From the NCBI GenBank assembly GCA_035502775.1, contig DATJUB010000029.1, positions 24,163 through 88,162 of the forward strand: DNA of 64,000 nucleotides. The letters are read 5' to 3'. The notes beneath the pieces were generated by a model. That model saw nothing but the letters and a program-made list of their open reading frames with translations. It was not told the origin of the DNA and made no database searches. This DNA comes from 67-14 sp035502775 (GTDB taxonomy: Bacteria > Actinomycetota > Thermoleophilia > Solirubrobacterales > 70-9). This document shows, in pieces, positions 32,357 to 41,349 of the stretch (positions within the stretch are counted from its first letter, which is position 1; each line of letters opens with the position of its first letter). The position numbers and the translations under genes were made by a program.

Positions 32357-34072
32357 TCAGCGCACAGCGCCGCGAAGTCCGCAGAGCAGACGCGCGGTCA
32401 GCGGATTCGGCTTCCCACCGTAGGAGCTGACCGACGCACCGACCGGACCGAAGTTCCATCGCGACTTTCTCAGCGGGTGGAACTCGGGGCTGACGATCCC
32501 CTGCCGGGGCACCGTGAGGGTCCTGCCGTCACCACTGCCGGCCAGCTTGATCAGGCGTTCGGAGACGTTGTTCAGCGGATCGGATTCGGCCAGGTCGCCC
32601 TGCGGATTGACGGTGATCCTCAGCCGGTAGCTGCCCGGAGCGAGATCGCTGACATCCAGGGACTGGCCCGCGATGCTCTGGTAGTACTCGTCTCCCCAGC
32701 CGGCGGCGAGCGACATCGCAACCCGCTTGGAGCGCCGCATTCCGCAATCGACCCTCTGGTTCGGGTTGTTGTACCAGAGGGGTGCGCCCTGCCCGACTGG
32801 ACCGCGGACGGGTTCGAACCTCAGCAGCGTGGTCGGCATGAAGCAGAACCCGACCTTGTCGCTGCGGCGGAGCACCTTGCCGTCCATGCTCAGCAGCTCA
32901 TAGACCGCGAGCTTGTTGTAGTGCCAGTGAAGATGGGAGTCCCGCTGGTCCCAGACGAACCCATTGGTCTTGCGCCGGACCAGCCTGCCGTCCGCACCCT
33001 TGGTGTATTGCCATCCGGGCATCGTCGTGCCGGCACTGTCCCGCCGCTTGCCGAAAAGCATGATCGGCGCCTCGCCCGCGTTGCTAACGATGCTTGAGAA
33101 GCTGATCTCGGCCCTCGAGCCGCGGCGGCTGTACTCGAACCTGCTGGCCGGCAGGGCCATCGGATCGGGCAGAGCGCCGGGAGCGCCGTCGATCTGCGAT
33201 GCCCGGGGAGGCCTGACGGTGGGCCTGCCCGCACCGCGGCCCAGCAGGCGCGTCCCTATCCCCCGCACCTCCCGGCTGTCGGAACGGCGTCCCGGACCGA
33301 TGAACAGCTTGCGCCACAGCGCCCGGTCGGTCTTCAGCTTGAATCGCTGCGAGAAGTGATTGTTCGCCAGGGTCTTCTCGTCGAGCACACCGTTCGGGTT
33401 GATCGTGGCCTCGTAGGTGTATTCACCGTCCGGAAGTGAGATCGACCGTTCGCCCGGATAGAAGACGGGATTGTTGGGGCCCGACAGCCAGACCAGGGAA
33501 TCGGCCTGCTCCTCCCCGCAGAACATGCCGCTGTTCCACCAGCTCGGAAGCATCGGGCGCCGGCGGGCGTTGCCGCCGGGAAGACCCGCGGCCTGGAAGG
33601 TCGAGGAATCGGTCTGGTTGCCGCTGCCGTTGGGGCAGAACGGACCGGTCGACTCGATCACCACGTTGCCCTTCGAATCCTTGATCCGGTAGGTCAGAAA
33701 GTCGGCGAGACCCTTGTCGAGAGTCACCTCCAGTCCCGGTACCGTGGTCGCGACGGGCTGTCCCGACGAGCGGTCCACGGTCTGAGCCACGGCAGGGGCT
33801 CCCGGGGTCAGGCGATGTGCCCAGATCTCCAGCGGACGGCCACTGGTGGTCAGGAACGGACCCTGGAGAATATTGCCGGAAGAGAAACGGACGCTTCGCT
33901 TGGCCCGCACCAGTTCGATTCCACCCCGGTTCGGGGACTTGACCACCAGATCGAGCTGCCTGGCGGCGCTGGCCCCACCCGCAGACGACAGGCAGGCGAG
34001 CACGACCGCACCGGCCGTCGCGATCACAGATACGCATCGGCCCCGTGGCCCCCACCGCAAAGCTTCAGTCAA
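32357..34072 (-). CDS. Secreted lysyl-oxidase-like copper protein
   Basis: The 571-residue protein starts with a signal peptide (VSVIATAGAVVLACLSS, cleavage near GGASA). The C-terminal half matches the lysyl oxidase family: copper-ligand segment SHLHWHYNKLAVYELL near residues 376-391, then KVGFCFMPT, and DVSDLAPGSYRLRITVNPQGDLAESDPLNNVS. The N-terminal half has a similar CARDB-like segment (LPDGEYTYEATINPNGVL). Animal lysyl oxidases deaminate lysine; the bacterial role is unclear. The start TTG 34072 has AGGGGG seven bases upstream. Confidence 0.82.
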   Translation of the reverse strand: MTEALRWGPRGRCVSVIATAGAVVLACLSSAGGASAARQLDLVVKSPNRGGIELVRAKRSVRFSSGNILQGPFLTTSGRPLEIWAHRLTPGAPAVAQTVDRSSGQPVATTVPGLEVTLDKGLADFLTYRIKDSKGNVVIESTGPFCPNGSGNQTDSSTFQAAGLPGGNARRRPMLPSWWNSGMFCGEEQADSLVWLSGPNNPVFYPGERSISLPDGEYTYEATINPNGVLDEKTLANNHFSQRFKLKTDRALWRKLFIGPGRRSDSREVRGIGTRLLGRGAGRPTVRPPRASQIDGAPGALPDPMALPASRFEYSRRGSRAEISFSSIVSNAGEAPIMLFGKRRDSAGTTMPGWQYTKGADGRLVRRKTNGFVWDQRDSHLHWHYNKLAVYELLSMDGKVLRRSDKVGFCFMPTTLLRFEPVRGPVGQGAPLWYNNPNQRVDCGMRRSKRVAMSLAAGWGDEYYQSIAGQSLDVSDLAPGSYRLRITVNPQGDLAESDPLNNVSERLIKLAGSGDGRTLTVPRQGIVSPEFHPLRKSRWNFGPVGASVSSYGGKPNPLTARLLCGLRGAVR

Positions 34073-34143
34073 CGTGTTCCCCCTGGCGTGTTCCACTCGA
34101 CCGACCATCGGCCGAGCCGCGGATCATGCCAGAAGAGGTCGGC

Positions 34144-35616
34144 TCAGTGTGGAACCGGGCACTTCTCCTCGGTGAGCCGTGGCTCGCCGAGCGGGTCGAC
34201 CACGGGATCCGAGGGACCGCGATCCTCGACCGTCCGGCGGATGACCGTCATCGGCAGGCCGTTCTTCGGGCGCATCGTGATCGCGGCCTCGGCCTCGATC
34301 TTCTGGCCCCGCGGGATGTCGAAAACCATCTTTCGGCTGATCATCGCCGCGAGCAGGGTCGCTTCGACGATCGCGAAGGTGGACCCGACGCACATCCGGC
34401 GTCCGGCCCCGAAGGGCAGGTAGGCGTGCCGCGGCCTGCCCTTGACGTTCTCCGGGAGGAACCGGCGGGGGTCGTATCCCTCCGGGTTGGGCCAGATGTC
34501 GGCGTCGCGGTGGATCATCGTGATCAGAACCATCACGCCCGATCCGGCCGGGATCCGGTAGCCGTTGATCTCGTCGTCCTCGAGAGCCTTGCGGCCGACC
34601 ATCCATACCGGAGGGTTCACCCGCATCGCCTCTTCGATACAGGCCCGGGTCCAGGGTAGAAGCTCCATGTCGTCCATGGTCGGCACCCGATCCCCGAGAT
34701 TGGTGTCGACCTCCTCGAGCAGGCGCTCGCGGGCGGCGGGGTTGGTAGAGAGCCAGCGCCAGGTCCAGGAGAGAGCGTTGGATGTCGTCTCGTGCCCGGC
34801 CAGCATGAAGGTCATCAGCTCGTCGCCGATCTGCTTGCGCGACATGCGTTCGCCGGTCTCCTCGTCCTTCGCGTCCAGCATCAGCCCGACCAGGTCGTCT
34901 CCCGAGTCGGCCTGGGCGTCGCGTTCGGCCAGCACCTGGTCGATGACCAGCCTGAGTTCGGCCAGGGCCCGCTGAAATCTCCGGCCCTCGGGGTTCACCG
35001 AGATCGCCTTCTCGAGATCCATTCCGGGAAGCATCGACATCGCGTAGGTGGCGGGCCGGCGGACCATCCTGGTGCCCAGCGTGAGCACGTCGTTCATCGC
35101 GGGGCCGACCCGGCGGGCCGTGTCGCCGCTCAGGTCCGCCCCGAAGAGGGCCCGGCCGACCACGTCGAGGGTCAGGGCCATCATCGCCTCGTTCACGTCG
35201 ACCACGTCACCGTCGATCGCCCGGCCGAAGACATCCCCTTCCAGAGCGTCGGCGGTGGCACTCGTCATCTGCTCGGTGAACGCACTGAGGTGGCGCTTGG
35301 CGAACATCGGCTGGACGAGGCGCCGCTGCTTGCGCCAGACCTGGCCCTCACTGGTCAACAGGCCCTCGCCCAGGATGATCCGGAGCAGCTCGTACTCGGC
35401 GCCCTTGCCGTAGTTGTCCTGGTTGGTGATCAGGACATGCTTCGCGGCCTCGTGACCGCTCACGATCACCAGATTGCGGCCGCGGGAGTACGTGCAGGCG
35501 ACGTCGCCGTACTTGAGCGCCATCTCGCACATCGGCTTCATGAAGTCGCGGGCCGAGTTGAGGATGAACTTCTTGTTGTCCAGGCCGGTGGGCCCGGGCG
35601 GCAATGGCTTGTTCAA
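34144..35616 (-). CDS. Cytochrome P450
   Basis: A 490-residue P450 with I-helix AGHETTSN near 285, ExxR motif EEAMR near 325, and heme-binding FGAGRRMCVG with Cys near 407. It begins with the PPGP proline hinge (LPPGPTG) usual for eukaryote-like, long-chain-type P450s, but no membrane anchor. Start TTG 35616 has AGGAG upstream and overlaps the TetR stop as TTGA, so the two are co-translated. Substrate unknown; no redox partner gene is adjacent. Confidence 0.94.
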   Translation of the reverse strand: MNKPLPPGPTGLDNKKFILNSARDFMKPMCEMALKYGDVACTYSRGRNLVIVSGHEAAKHVLITNQDNYGKGAEYELLRIILGEGLLTSEGQVWRKQRRLVQPMFAKRHLSAFTEQMTSATADALEGDVFGRAIDGDVVDVNEAMMALTLDVVGRALFGADLSGDTARRVGPAMNDVLTLGTRMVRRPATYAMSMLPGMDLEKAISVNPEGRRFQRALAELRLVIDQVLAERDAQADSGDDLVGLMLDAKDEETGERMSRKQIGDELMTFMLAGHETTSNALSWTWRWLSTNPAARERLLEEVDTNLGDRVPTMDDMELLPWTRACIEEAMRVNPPVWMVGRKALEDDEINGYRIPAGSGVMVLITMIHRDADIWPNPEGYDPRRFLPENVKGRPRHAYLPFGAGRRMCVGSTFAIVEATLLAAMISRKMVFDIPRGQKIEAEAAITMRPKNGLPMTVIRRTVEDRGPSDPVVDPLGEPRLTEEKCPVPH

Positions 35617-36227
35617 GGTGACTCCTGCCTGACTAGCTTGTTGGCGATCTCGAGCAGCTGACCCCGGATCAGGATCCACTGGTCGTCCACTTCGATGATC
35701 GGGTCCATGGTGGCGATCGCGAGTCCGCGCACCGCGGATACCGAGGTCTGCAGAACCGCGTTGAATTCGGCGAGCGGAACGAGTTCCGGCAAGAGTTCGC
35801 GGGCACTTCGAAGGATGATCTCCTCGACATCCTGGTTGAGGTCCCGCACCGGCCCCTGGAGCTCGGCATCGGTTCTCGAGGCGAGCTGGATCTCTACCGC
35901 GGCGGCGAAGGTCGGTCCCTTGAAGACCACGAAGAGCCGGTCGAGGATGGCGCCGAACCGGTCGACCGGATCGGGCGATTCGGGTGCGGCCGCGACGAAC
36001 TCCTCGGCCAGACGCTCGGTGACGAAACGCATCGCCTCCACGCTCAGTTCGGCCTTGGTGCGGAAATGGTGCTGAAGCGCCCCGAGAGAGACTCCGGCCC
36101 GTTCCGCGGCCAGCCGGGTCGACGTTCCGGCGTATCCACGCTCGATCAGGAGCTCCACGGTCGCGTCGAGCACGGAAGTCCGCGTGGCAGCGGTGCGATC
36201 ACTCTGCTGGCGTCGAGGAAGGCTCAT
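35613..36227 (-). CDS. TetR family regulator co-translated with the P450
   Basis: A 204-residue TetR protein with HTH at about 16-62 (TRTSVLDATVELLIERGYAG, RLAAERAGVSLGALQHHFRTKAEL) and a helical C-terminal domain. It is the first gene of a two-gene operon with the P450 and has an operator-like repeat upstream, so autoregulation and P450 control are likely. Confidence 0.93.
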   Translation of the reverse strand: MSLPRRQQSDRTAATRTSVLDATVELLIERGYAGTSTRLAAERAGVSLGALQHHFRTKAELSVEAMRFVTERLAEEFVAAAPESPDPVDRFGAILDRLFVVFKGPTFAAAVEIQLASRTDAELQGPVRDLNQDVEEIILRSARELLPELVPLAEFNAVLQTSVSAVRGLAIATMDPIIEVDDQWILIRGQLLEIANKLVRQESP

Positions 36228-36240
36228 CCCGCACGAATAT

Positions 36241-36262
36241 ACCAGTCAGTCAACCGACTTGT
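36241..36262. promoter_or_regulatory. Probable operator of the TetR-P450 operon
   Basis: An inverted repeat ACCAGTC (36241-36247) / GACTTGT (36256-36262), six of seven positions paired, eight-base spacer. It lies 14 bases before the TetR start within AT-rich sequence. Size and position are typical of TetR operators; binding is inferred. Confidence 0.45.
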
Positions 36263-36293
36263 AAATATTTCTCCCAAATTTCCCCCTCCCAGG

Positions 36294-36344
36294 CGTTCTG
36301 GGTCGAATCGGACACCGAATAGCCCTTCGATTCGACCCAGAACG
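36294..36344. repeat. Long inverted repeat, 17-bp perfect arms
   Basis: CGTTCTGGGTCGAATCG (36294-36310) pairs perfectly with 36328-36344; the loop is 17 bases. It lies between the terminator of the large hydrolase gene and the promoter region of the TetR-P450 operon, both on the minus strand. It could be a second terminator, a leader structure of the TetR operon or a remnant element. No T-run follows. Confidence 0.7.
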
Positions 36345-36369
36345 TCTTGGTGAGGCAAGTTGGCAAGAG

Positions 36370-36397
36370 AAAGGGCCGCCCTCTCGGGCGGCCCTTT
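36370..36397 (-). terminator. Terminator of the large secreted hydrolase gene
   Basis: AAAGGGCCGCCC (36370-36381) pairs with GGGCGGCCCTTT (36386-36397) around TCTC. On the minus strand it follows the hydrolase stop by 26 bases and is followed by a pyrimidine-rich CTCTTGCC. Confidence 0.75.
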
Positions 36398-36423
36398 CGG
36401 CACATCGGACATCGAGTCTGGCC

Positions 36424-39093
36424 TCAGGGGCCCGTGTAGCCGTTCGCGTAGCAATGCGCGTCCGTCGGATCGCCGACTTCCGGCGTGATGGTCGCGCAGC
36501 TGTTGATCGTTCCGTCCCTGAGGAACGTCACCGCGTGGTTGATTCCGTCGGCCGAACGGCGCGGATGCTCATGCGGATCCCCGCCGAAGCCCCACTCTTC
36601 GCGCGGCGGAACGTTCTGCAGCGGCGGGGTGCCGATGCCGACATCGCTCTCGGTTCCCTCGGTGAAGCTGACCGGACCGCTGTCGTAGTAGACCAGCATG
36701 CTGCCACCGTCGAACGGGAACGTGCTCTGCTGGCTCATCCCGAGGAACGGATCGGCTTCCCAATGCCGGCCCGCGTTCAGCGCCGGCGAGTAGATACTGG
36801 CGCCGATCGTCCTCGCCTCGGCCTCGGCCGTGTAGTTCGAGACCTGGTGATCGCCGAACGCGACTCGCATCAGCACATCATGCGGAGGCGTGTTCGGCAG
36901 CGGATCGCTGGTCATGCTCTGGGCGTATCCGTTGGCCTCACCACGATCCCAGAGCAGCTGCATGAGACCGAGCAGCATAGGCCGCTCCGCCAGGTCCGGG
37001 TAGTTCTTGTACAGCCCGAAGAGCTGGTCCTTGAAGTACCGGTCGGAATCGACAGAACGCTGCAGCAGCGTCGAGTAGTTCATTCCCGGGACGCCGAGCA
37101 CGCCGTAGTCCGAGTCAGGAGTCAGAGCCATCAGCGCGCCGCCCATGATGCCGCCCTGGCTGATTCCCATGTACTGGCCACGGGTGTCCGGGAAGTCGGA
37201 CACGTCGATCACCGAAACCTTGTCGGTGGCCGGGTTGCCGTCGTCATCGAGCTGGAAGGCCTCCTGCTGGGCGAATCCGTCCTCGTGGATCATCGCGCGC
37301 TGCAGCAGCATGAAGTTCACGAATCCCTGCTGCATGCGATCCACCGCCCGGTGGAAGTTCGACATGTCCTGAAGCGACGGGACGATGGTCGCGAGGTCAG
37401 GCAGGGAGAACCCATCCCAGTTCGCGCCACACCACACTCCGCCACCGCCATGAGCGACGTTCCGCGGTCCGGCCGATGTCGCCTGCTCATACGTGCCGAG
37501 CAGTCCGTGACCATAGATTCCCGTCTGCCCGGGAACCACAGCGGTGCCGGCTCCTCCCGGCTGGACGGCCTTCGGGATGATGCAGCGGAACGGCACATCC
37601 ATCGTGAAACTGTCATCGAAATCGATGCTGCCGTCAGCCTTGAAGTTGAACTTCGAGTTCAGAGGCGGGCAGCCGTTGACATTGAGGTAGCAGGGGACGT
37701 CGTTGAGGTAGCCCTCGACGTACCGCAGCATGTCGCCACTGGGAACACCGAGATCGTTGCCACCGGGGCCGGTGCCGCAGGTAGGTGCGTCACCCTGGTT
37801 GCAGACGGCGCTGATCACGACTTCGGGGCTCTCGCCTTCGATGGTGCGGTTGGCGAGGTTGGTGTCGCCGAGACGCTCGAAAGCGTCGTCGCGGATCTGG
37901 AGCGCTCGTGAGGTCACGCTCTTCTGACTGGCGATGGTGAAGTCCCATGCCATGTACAGGCTGGAACGCTCGACCCCGCCCTTCGTGACCACGTCACCGA
38001 TGACCTGCTCCATGTGGGGACGGCGATTCTCGACCACGTCCTGCTGGGTCGGCAGGTTGTCGCGATAGGCGCGGAACCCGATCGGCGATTCGATCGGCTG
38101 GCCGTTCGCGTCCTTCAGGTTGCGGAACGCGACGATGTAGCGCTTGCCGTAGTCGAAGTTCTCGGCCGGCCGGACGATCAGGTTGACGTCCTCGGTGTTG
38201 GTCGGATTGGTGTTGATGCCGCCGTCATCACCGGGCTTCGGGTCGACCGTGGTCGGGTTCGCGTCGAGCTCGGCGTAGATCGGCTGGCGAACACCGGTCT
38301 CGGCGTCGATCACGATCACGGCCTGGCTCGGGTCGTCATAGGCGTGAAGGTCGTCGAGTGGCACCAGGCCGCTCTTCTCGAAGGCCGCCGGTGTGTCCAG
38401 ACCCGGAACCTTCAGAACGATCGCGTTGCCGGGGCTGAATCCGTCACCACGGTTGATGTCGGTCACATCGACGTGCGCGCCGGCGGTGTTGGCCGGGGTC
38501 GACTCCGCGTGAAGGTCGAGGCGCTTGCCCGTATCGGTCGACGGATCCGCCTTCGTGTAGTAGTCGTTCGGGAACGGCTGCAGGCAGACCGTCGAATCGA
38601 GGAAGTCGCAGCGGTCGGGATTGTCGCCGAGCGGAACGGTGACGTACTCGACCGGATCCTTGCACCTGCTCGCGTCCTTGGCGAGACGCTTCGAGCGGGT
38701 GGCCGTGGCCTTCTTCTTGCCCTTGCGGTACTTGCCGGTCACCTTGACCTGCTGGGCACCGCACTTGGCGAGCTCCTTCCTGCCGGCCACGGTCAGAGGC
38801 AGCGAGATGGTCTTCTTGCCGCGCTTCTTGAAATTGACGGACTTCTTGCCGAAGAGCTTGCCGTTCCTGCCCTTGGCGGCGGTCAGCGCAACCTTGGCCT
38901 TGGCGGATGACTTGACCTGAACGGTGAGCTTCTTCGCCTTCAGCAGGCCGGCCTGGTTGCCGGTCTTGATCGCGAGTGTCACCTTCGCCTTCTTGGCCTT
39001 CTTCTTCGCCGCGGCGGTGTCGGTCATGACGAGCGAACTGATCGCGACCAGCCCCATCATCAAGATCACTGCCGCGGTCATGGCGCGGCGCAT
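36424..39093 (-). CDS. Large secreted alpha/beta hydrolase with Lys-rich N-terminal domain
   Basis: An 889-residue protein. A signal peptide (TAAVILMMGLVAISSLVM, cleavage near TAAAK) is followed by a very Lys-rich beta domain to about residue 130 (KKKAKKAKVTLAIKTGN, KLFGKKSVNFKKRGKKT). The rest carries a nucleophile-elbow motif QYMGISQGGIMGG, with Ser as probable nucleophile, and many paired cysteines in the middle (CNQGDAPTCGTG). It resembles large uncharacterised secreted hydrolases. Substrate unknown. ATG 39093 has GAGAG upstream; TTG six codons earlier is possible. Confidence 0.8.
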   Translation of the reverse strand: MRRAMTAAVILMMGLVAISSLVMTDTAAAKKKAKKAKVTLAIKTGNQAGLLKAKKLTVQVKSSAKAKVALTAAKGRNGKLFGKKSVNFKKRGKKTISLPLTVAGRKELAKCGAQQVKVTGKYRKGKKKATATRSKRLAKDASRCKDPVEYVTVPLGDNPDRCDFLDSTVCLQPFPNDYYTKADPSTDTGKRLDLHAESTPANTAGAHVDVTDINRGDGFSPGNAIVLKVPGLDTPAAFEKSGLVPLDDLHAYDDPSQAVIVIDAETGVRQPIYAELDANPTTVDPKPGDDGGINTNPTNTEDVNLIVRPAENFDYGKRYIVAFRNLKDANGQPIESPIGFRAYRDNLPTQQDVVENRRPHMEQVIGDVVTKGGVERSSLYMAWDFTIASQKSVTSRALQIRDDAFERLGDTNLANRTIEGESPEVVISAVCNQGDAPTCGTGPGGNDLGVPSGDMLRYVEGYLNDVPCYLNVNGCPPLNSKFNFKADGSIDFDDSFTMDVPFRCIIPKAVQPGGAGTAVVPGQTGIYGHGLLGTYEQATSAGPRNVAHGGGGVWCGANWDGFSLPDLATIVPSLQDMSNFHRAVDRMQQGFVNFMLLQRAMIHEDGFAQQEAFQLDDDGNPATDKVSVIDVSDFPDTRGQYMGISQGGIMGGALMALTPDSDYGVLGVPGMNYSTLLQRSVDSDRYFKDQLFGLYKNYPDLAERPMLLGLMQLLWDRGEANGYAQSMTSDPLPNTPPHDVLMRVAFGDHQVSNYTAEAEARTIGASIYSPALNAGRHWEADPFLGMSQQSTFPFDGGSMLVYYDSGPVSFTEGTESDVGIGTPPLQNVPPREEWGFGGDPHEHPRRSADGINHAVTFLRDGTINSCATITPEVGDPTDAHCYANGYTGP

Positions 39094-39204
39094 CGGAATT
39101 CTCTCGATCAAGTTGATCCCTGCTCCCTCAAATCGGTTGTGTCCAGAACGTCCTCCCGTGAGGACCGTCACATAGTACCGCGCATTTGTGGCAAGGTCTC
39201 GCCA

Positions 39205-41349
39205 GTGAAGCAATCGGACCTCCCCGGCGTAACCCGCACCCCGTCTCGCCTGTTCGCCCACGGCGTCGTCGTCGTGCTGGTCGATGCGGTCTCGCTGCTG
39301 CTCCTGGCGGCGATCCTTCCCGGCTTCAAGGTCGATGGCGTCTGGGCGGCGATCGCCACCGCGCTGATGATCGGCCTGCTGAACGCGCTGGTCTGGCCCC
39401 TGCTATCGCGGTTCACCCTGCGGCTGACCGTGCTGACACTCGGATTCTTCGGGCTGCTGCTGAACGCGCTGATCGTCGGTGCGGCGATGCTGGCGATGCC
39501 CTGGCTGTCCATCGCCGGCCTGTTCGAAGCGGTCGTGATCACCGCCTGCCTGGCGATCGTGACCTCCCTGATCTCGGCCCTGCTGGCGATCGACGAGGAC
39601 AGCTCCTGGTACCTCAACGTGGTCCAGAGCCAGCTGAGGGTTCGTGGCGAAGTGGACGAGACCGACATTCCCGGCGTGGTGTTCCTGGAGATCGATGGTC
39701 TCGCCCACGACGTGCTGCGACGGGCCTTCGCCAACGGAGGAGCCCCCACGCTCGCTTCCTGGGTGCGCGGCGAAAGCCATGACCTGAACGGCTGGGAGAC
39801 CGACTGGTCCTCGCAGACCGGAGCCTGCCAGGCCGGAATCCTCCATGGCAACAACCACGACATGCCGGCCTTCCGCTGGTGGGAGAAGGACCGCGGCAAG
39901 GCGATCGTCACCAACCATCCGCGCGACGCGGCCGAGATCGAACGGCGCCAGTCAGACGGCCGGGGCCTGCTCTCCGACGATGGGGCCAGCCGGGCGAACA
40001 TCCTCTCCGGGGACGCGCCCAGTTCGATGCTGACGATGAGCACCGTGCTCGAACGGCGCGGCAAGATCGGGCATGACTACGCCGCCTATTTCGCCCGGCC
40101 GTACGGGGTGCTGAAGACGGCCGCCTTCACCGTGATCGAGATTTTCCGGGAGCGGCACGCCGCGAGCCGTCAGGTGAGGGACGATGTCCGCCCCCGGATC
40201 AAGCGATCGTGGAGCTACGCCGTGATGCGTGCCTGGGCCACGGTCATCCAGCTCGATCTGCAGGTCGCCGCCGTGGTCGGCGACATGCTCGCGGGACGGC
40301 CGACCATCTACACGACTTTCCTCGCCTACGACGAGGTGGCGCACCACTCCGGCATCGAGCGGCCGGACACGATGATGACCCTGCGCAGCGTCGACCGCCA
40401 GATAGCCCGGATCGTCAAGGCATCGCAGGCCGCGCCCCGTCCCTACCGTTTCGTCGTGCTCTCGGATCATGGCCAGTCCCAGGGTGAGACGTTCAAGGAC
40501 CGGTACGAGATGACCCTCGAGGATCTGGTCCGCTCGCTCAGCGAAACCACCGGGGACAGGATCGAGGCTCCCGTCGAGGGCGAGGACGACGCTCGGGCCT
40601 ACATCAACGCTTCGGTGACCGAGGCCGCCAACGACGAGACGGTGACCGGCCGCCTGATCAGGAAGGCGAGCCGGCGTCGGGTCGCCGACGGAGAGGTCGG
40701 CCCGGACGCCAGCGGCCGCGACGAAGGACAGGATCAGGACGACGCGATCCCGGAGATATCGGTGATGGCCTCGGGCTGTCTCGGCCTGATCGACTTTCCG
40801 CGCGAGCCGGGCCGGATCACGATCGAGCGGCTCGACGAGCTCCATCCCGATCTGCTCGACGGTCTGAAGGAGCATCCCGGCATCGGGTTCGTCCTGATCG
40901 ACTCGGATCAGTTCGGGGCGATCGCGATGGGATCGCGGGGGACGAACTTCCTGGAGCTGGGCCGGATCGAGGGGGACGACCCGCTGGAGCCTTTCGGCGA
41001 GAACGCCAAGGCTCACGTTCTCCGCACCCACGAGTTCCCCCATTGCCCCGACATCCTGGTCAACAGCACCTACTGGGACGAAACCGACGAGGTCGCGGCG
41101 TTCGAGGAATTGGTCGGCTCCCATGGCGGCCTCGGCGGCACCCAATGCCACCCGTTCGTGCTCCATCCGACCGAGCTCAGATGGCCCGAGGAGGGCATCG
41201 TCGGCGCCGAGAACATCTACCACCTGTTCACCGGCTGGATCGAACAGCTGCGCTCCGGTGCCGGGGCCGATACGCCTCAGTCCAGCGGCATCGACGATCC
41301 CGGTTCCAGGACCCTGACCTCGACCTCGGACTCCCCCGCGCCGACCTGA
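39205..41349 (+). CDS. Four-helix membrane domain fused to alkaline-phosphatase-superfamily enzyme
   Basis: About 714 residues. Residues 15-125 hold four membrane helices of the PF04020 type ('phage holin family' / Mycobact_4_TMS). A phosphodiesterase domain follows with metal-ligand motifs: VFLEIDGLAH, nucleophile segment SSQTGACQAGILHG, YTTFLAYDEVAHHSG, VVLSDHGQSQG, and GSHGGLGG with a late His. Threonine in TGAC is the probable nucleophile. A membrane-tethered phosphodiesterase or phosphatase is inferred; side unknown. GTG 39205 is chosen over upstream frame. The last 73 bases overlap the convergent MBL gene. Confidence 0.86.
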   Translation: MKQSDLPGVTRTPSRLFAHGVVVVLVDAVSLLLLAAILPGFKVDGVWAAIATALMIGLLNALVWPLLSRFTLRLTVLTLGFFGLLLNALIVGAAMLAMPWLSIAGLFEAVVITACLAIVTSLISALLAIDEDSSWYLNVVQSQLRVRGEVDETDIPGVVFLEIDGLAHDVLRRAFANGGAPTLASWVRGESHDLNGWETDWSSQTGACQAGILHGNNHDMPAFRWWEKDRGKAIVTNHPRDAAEIERRQSDGRGLLSDDGASRANILSGDAPSSMLTMSTVLERRGKIGHDYAAYFARPYGVLKTAAFTVIEIFRERHAASRQVRDDVRPRIKRSWSYAVMRAWATVIQLDLQVAAVVGDMLAGRPTIYTTFLAYDEVAHHSGIERPDTMMTLRSVDRQIARIVKASQAAPRPYRFVVLSDHGQSQGETFKDRYEMTLEDLVRSLSETTGDRIEAPVEGEDDARAYINASVTEAANDETVTGRLIRKASRRRVADGEVGPDASGRDEGQDQDDAIPEISVMASGCLGLIDFPREPGRITIERLDELHPDLLDGLKEHPGIGFVLIDSDQFGAIAMGSRGTNFLELGRIEGDDPLEPFGENAKAHVLRTHEFPHCPDILVNSTYWDETDEVAAFEELVGSHGGLGGTQCHPFVLHPTELRWPEEGIVGAENIYHLFTGWIEQLRSGAGADTPQSSGIDDPGSRTLTSTSDSPAPT

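Noticed and set aside
36454..37911. 485-codon open frame on the plus strand
   Set aside because: Antisense to the large secreted hydrolase, which has signal peptide and nucleophile motif.
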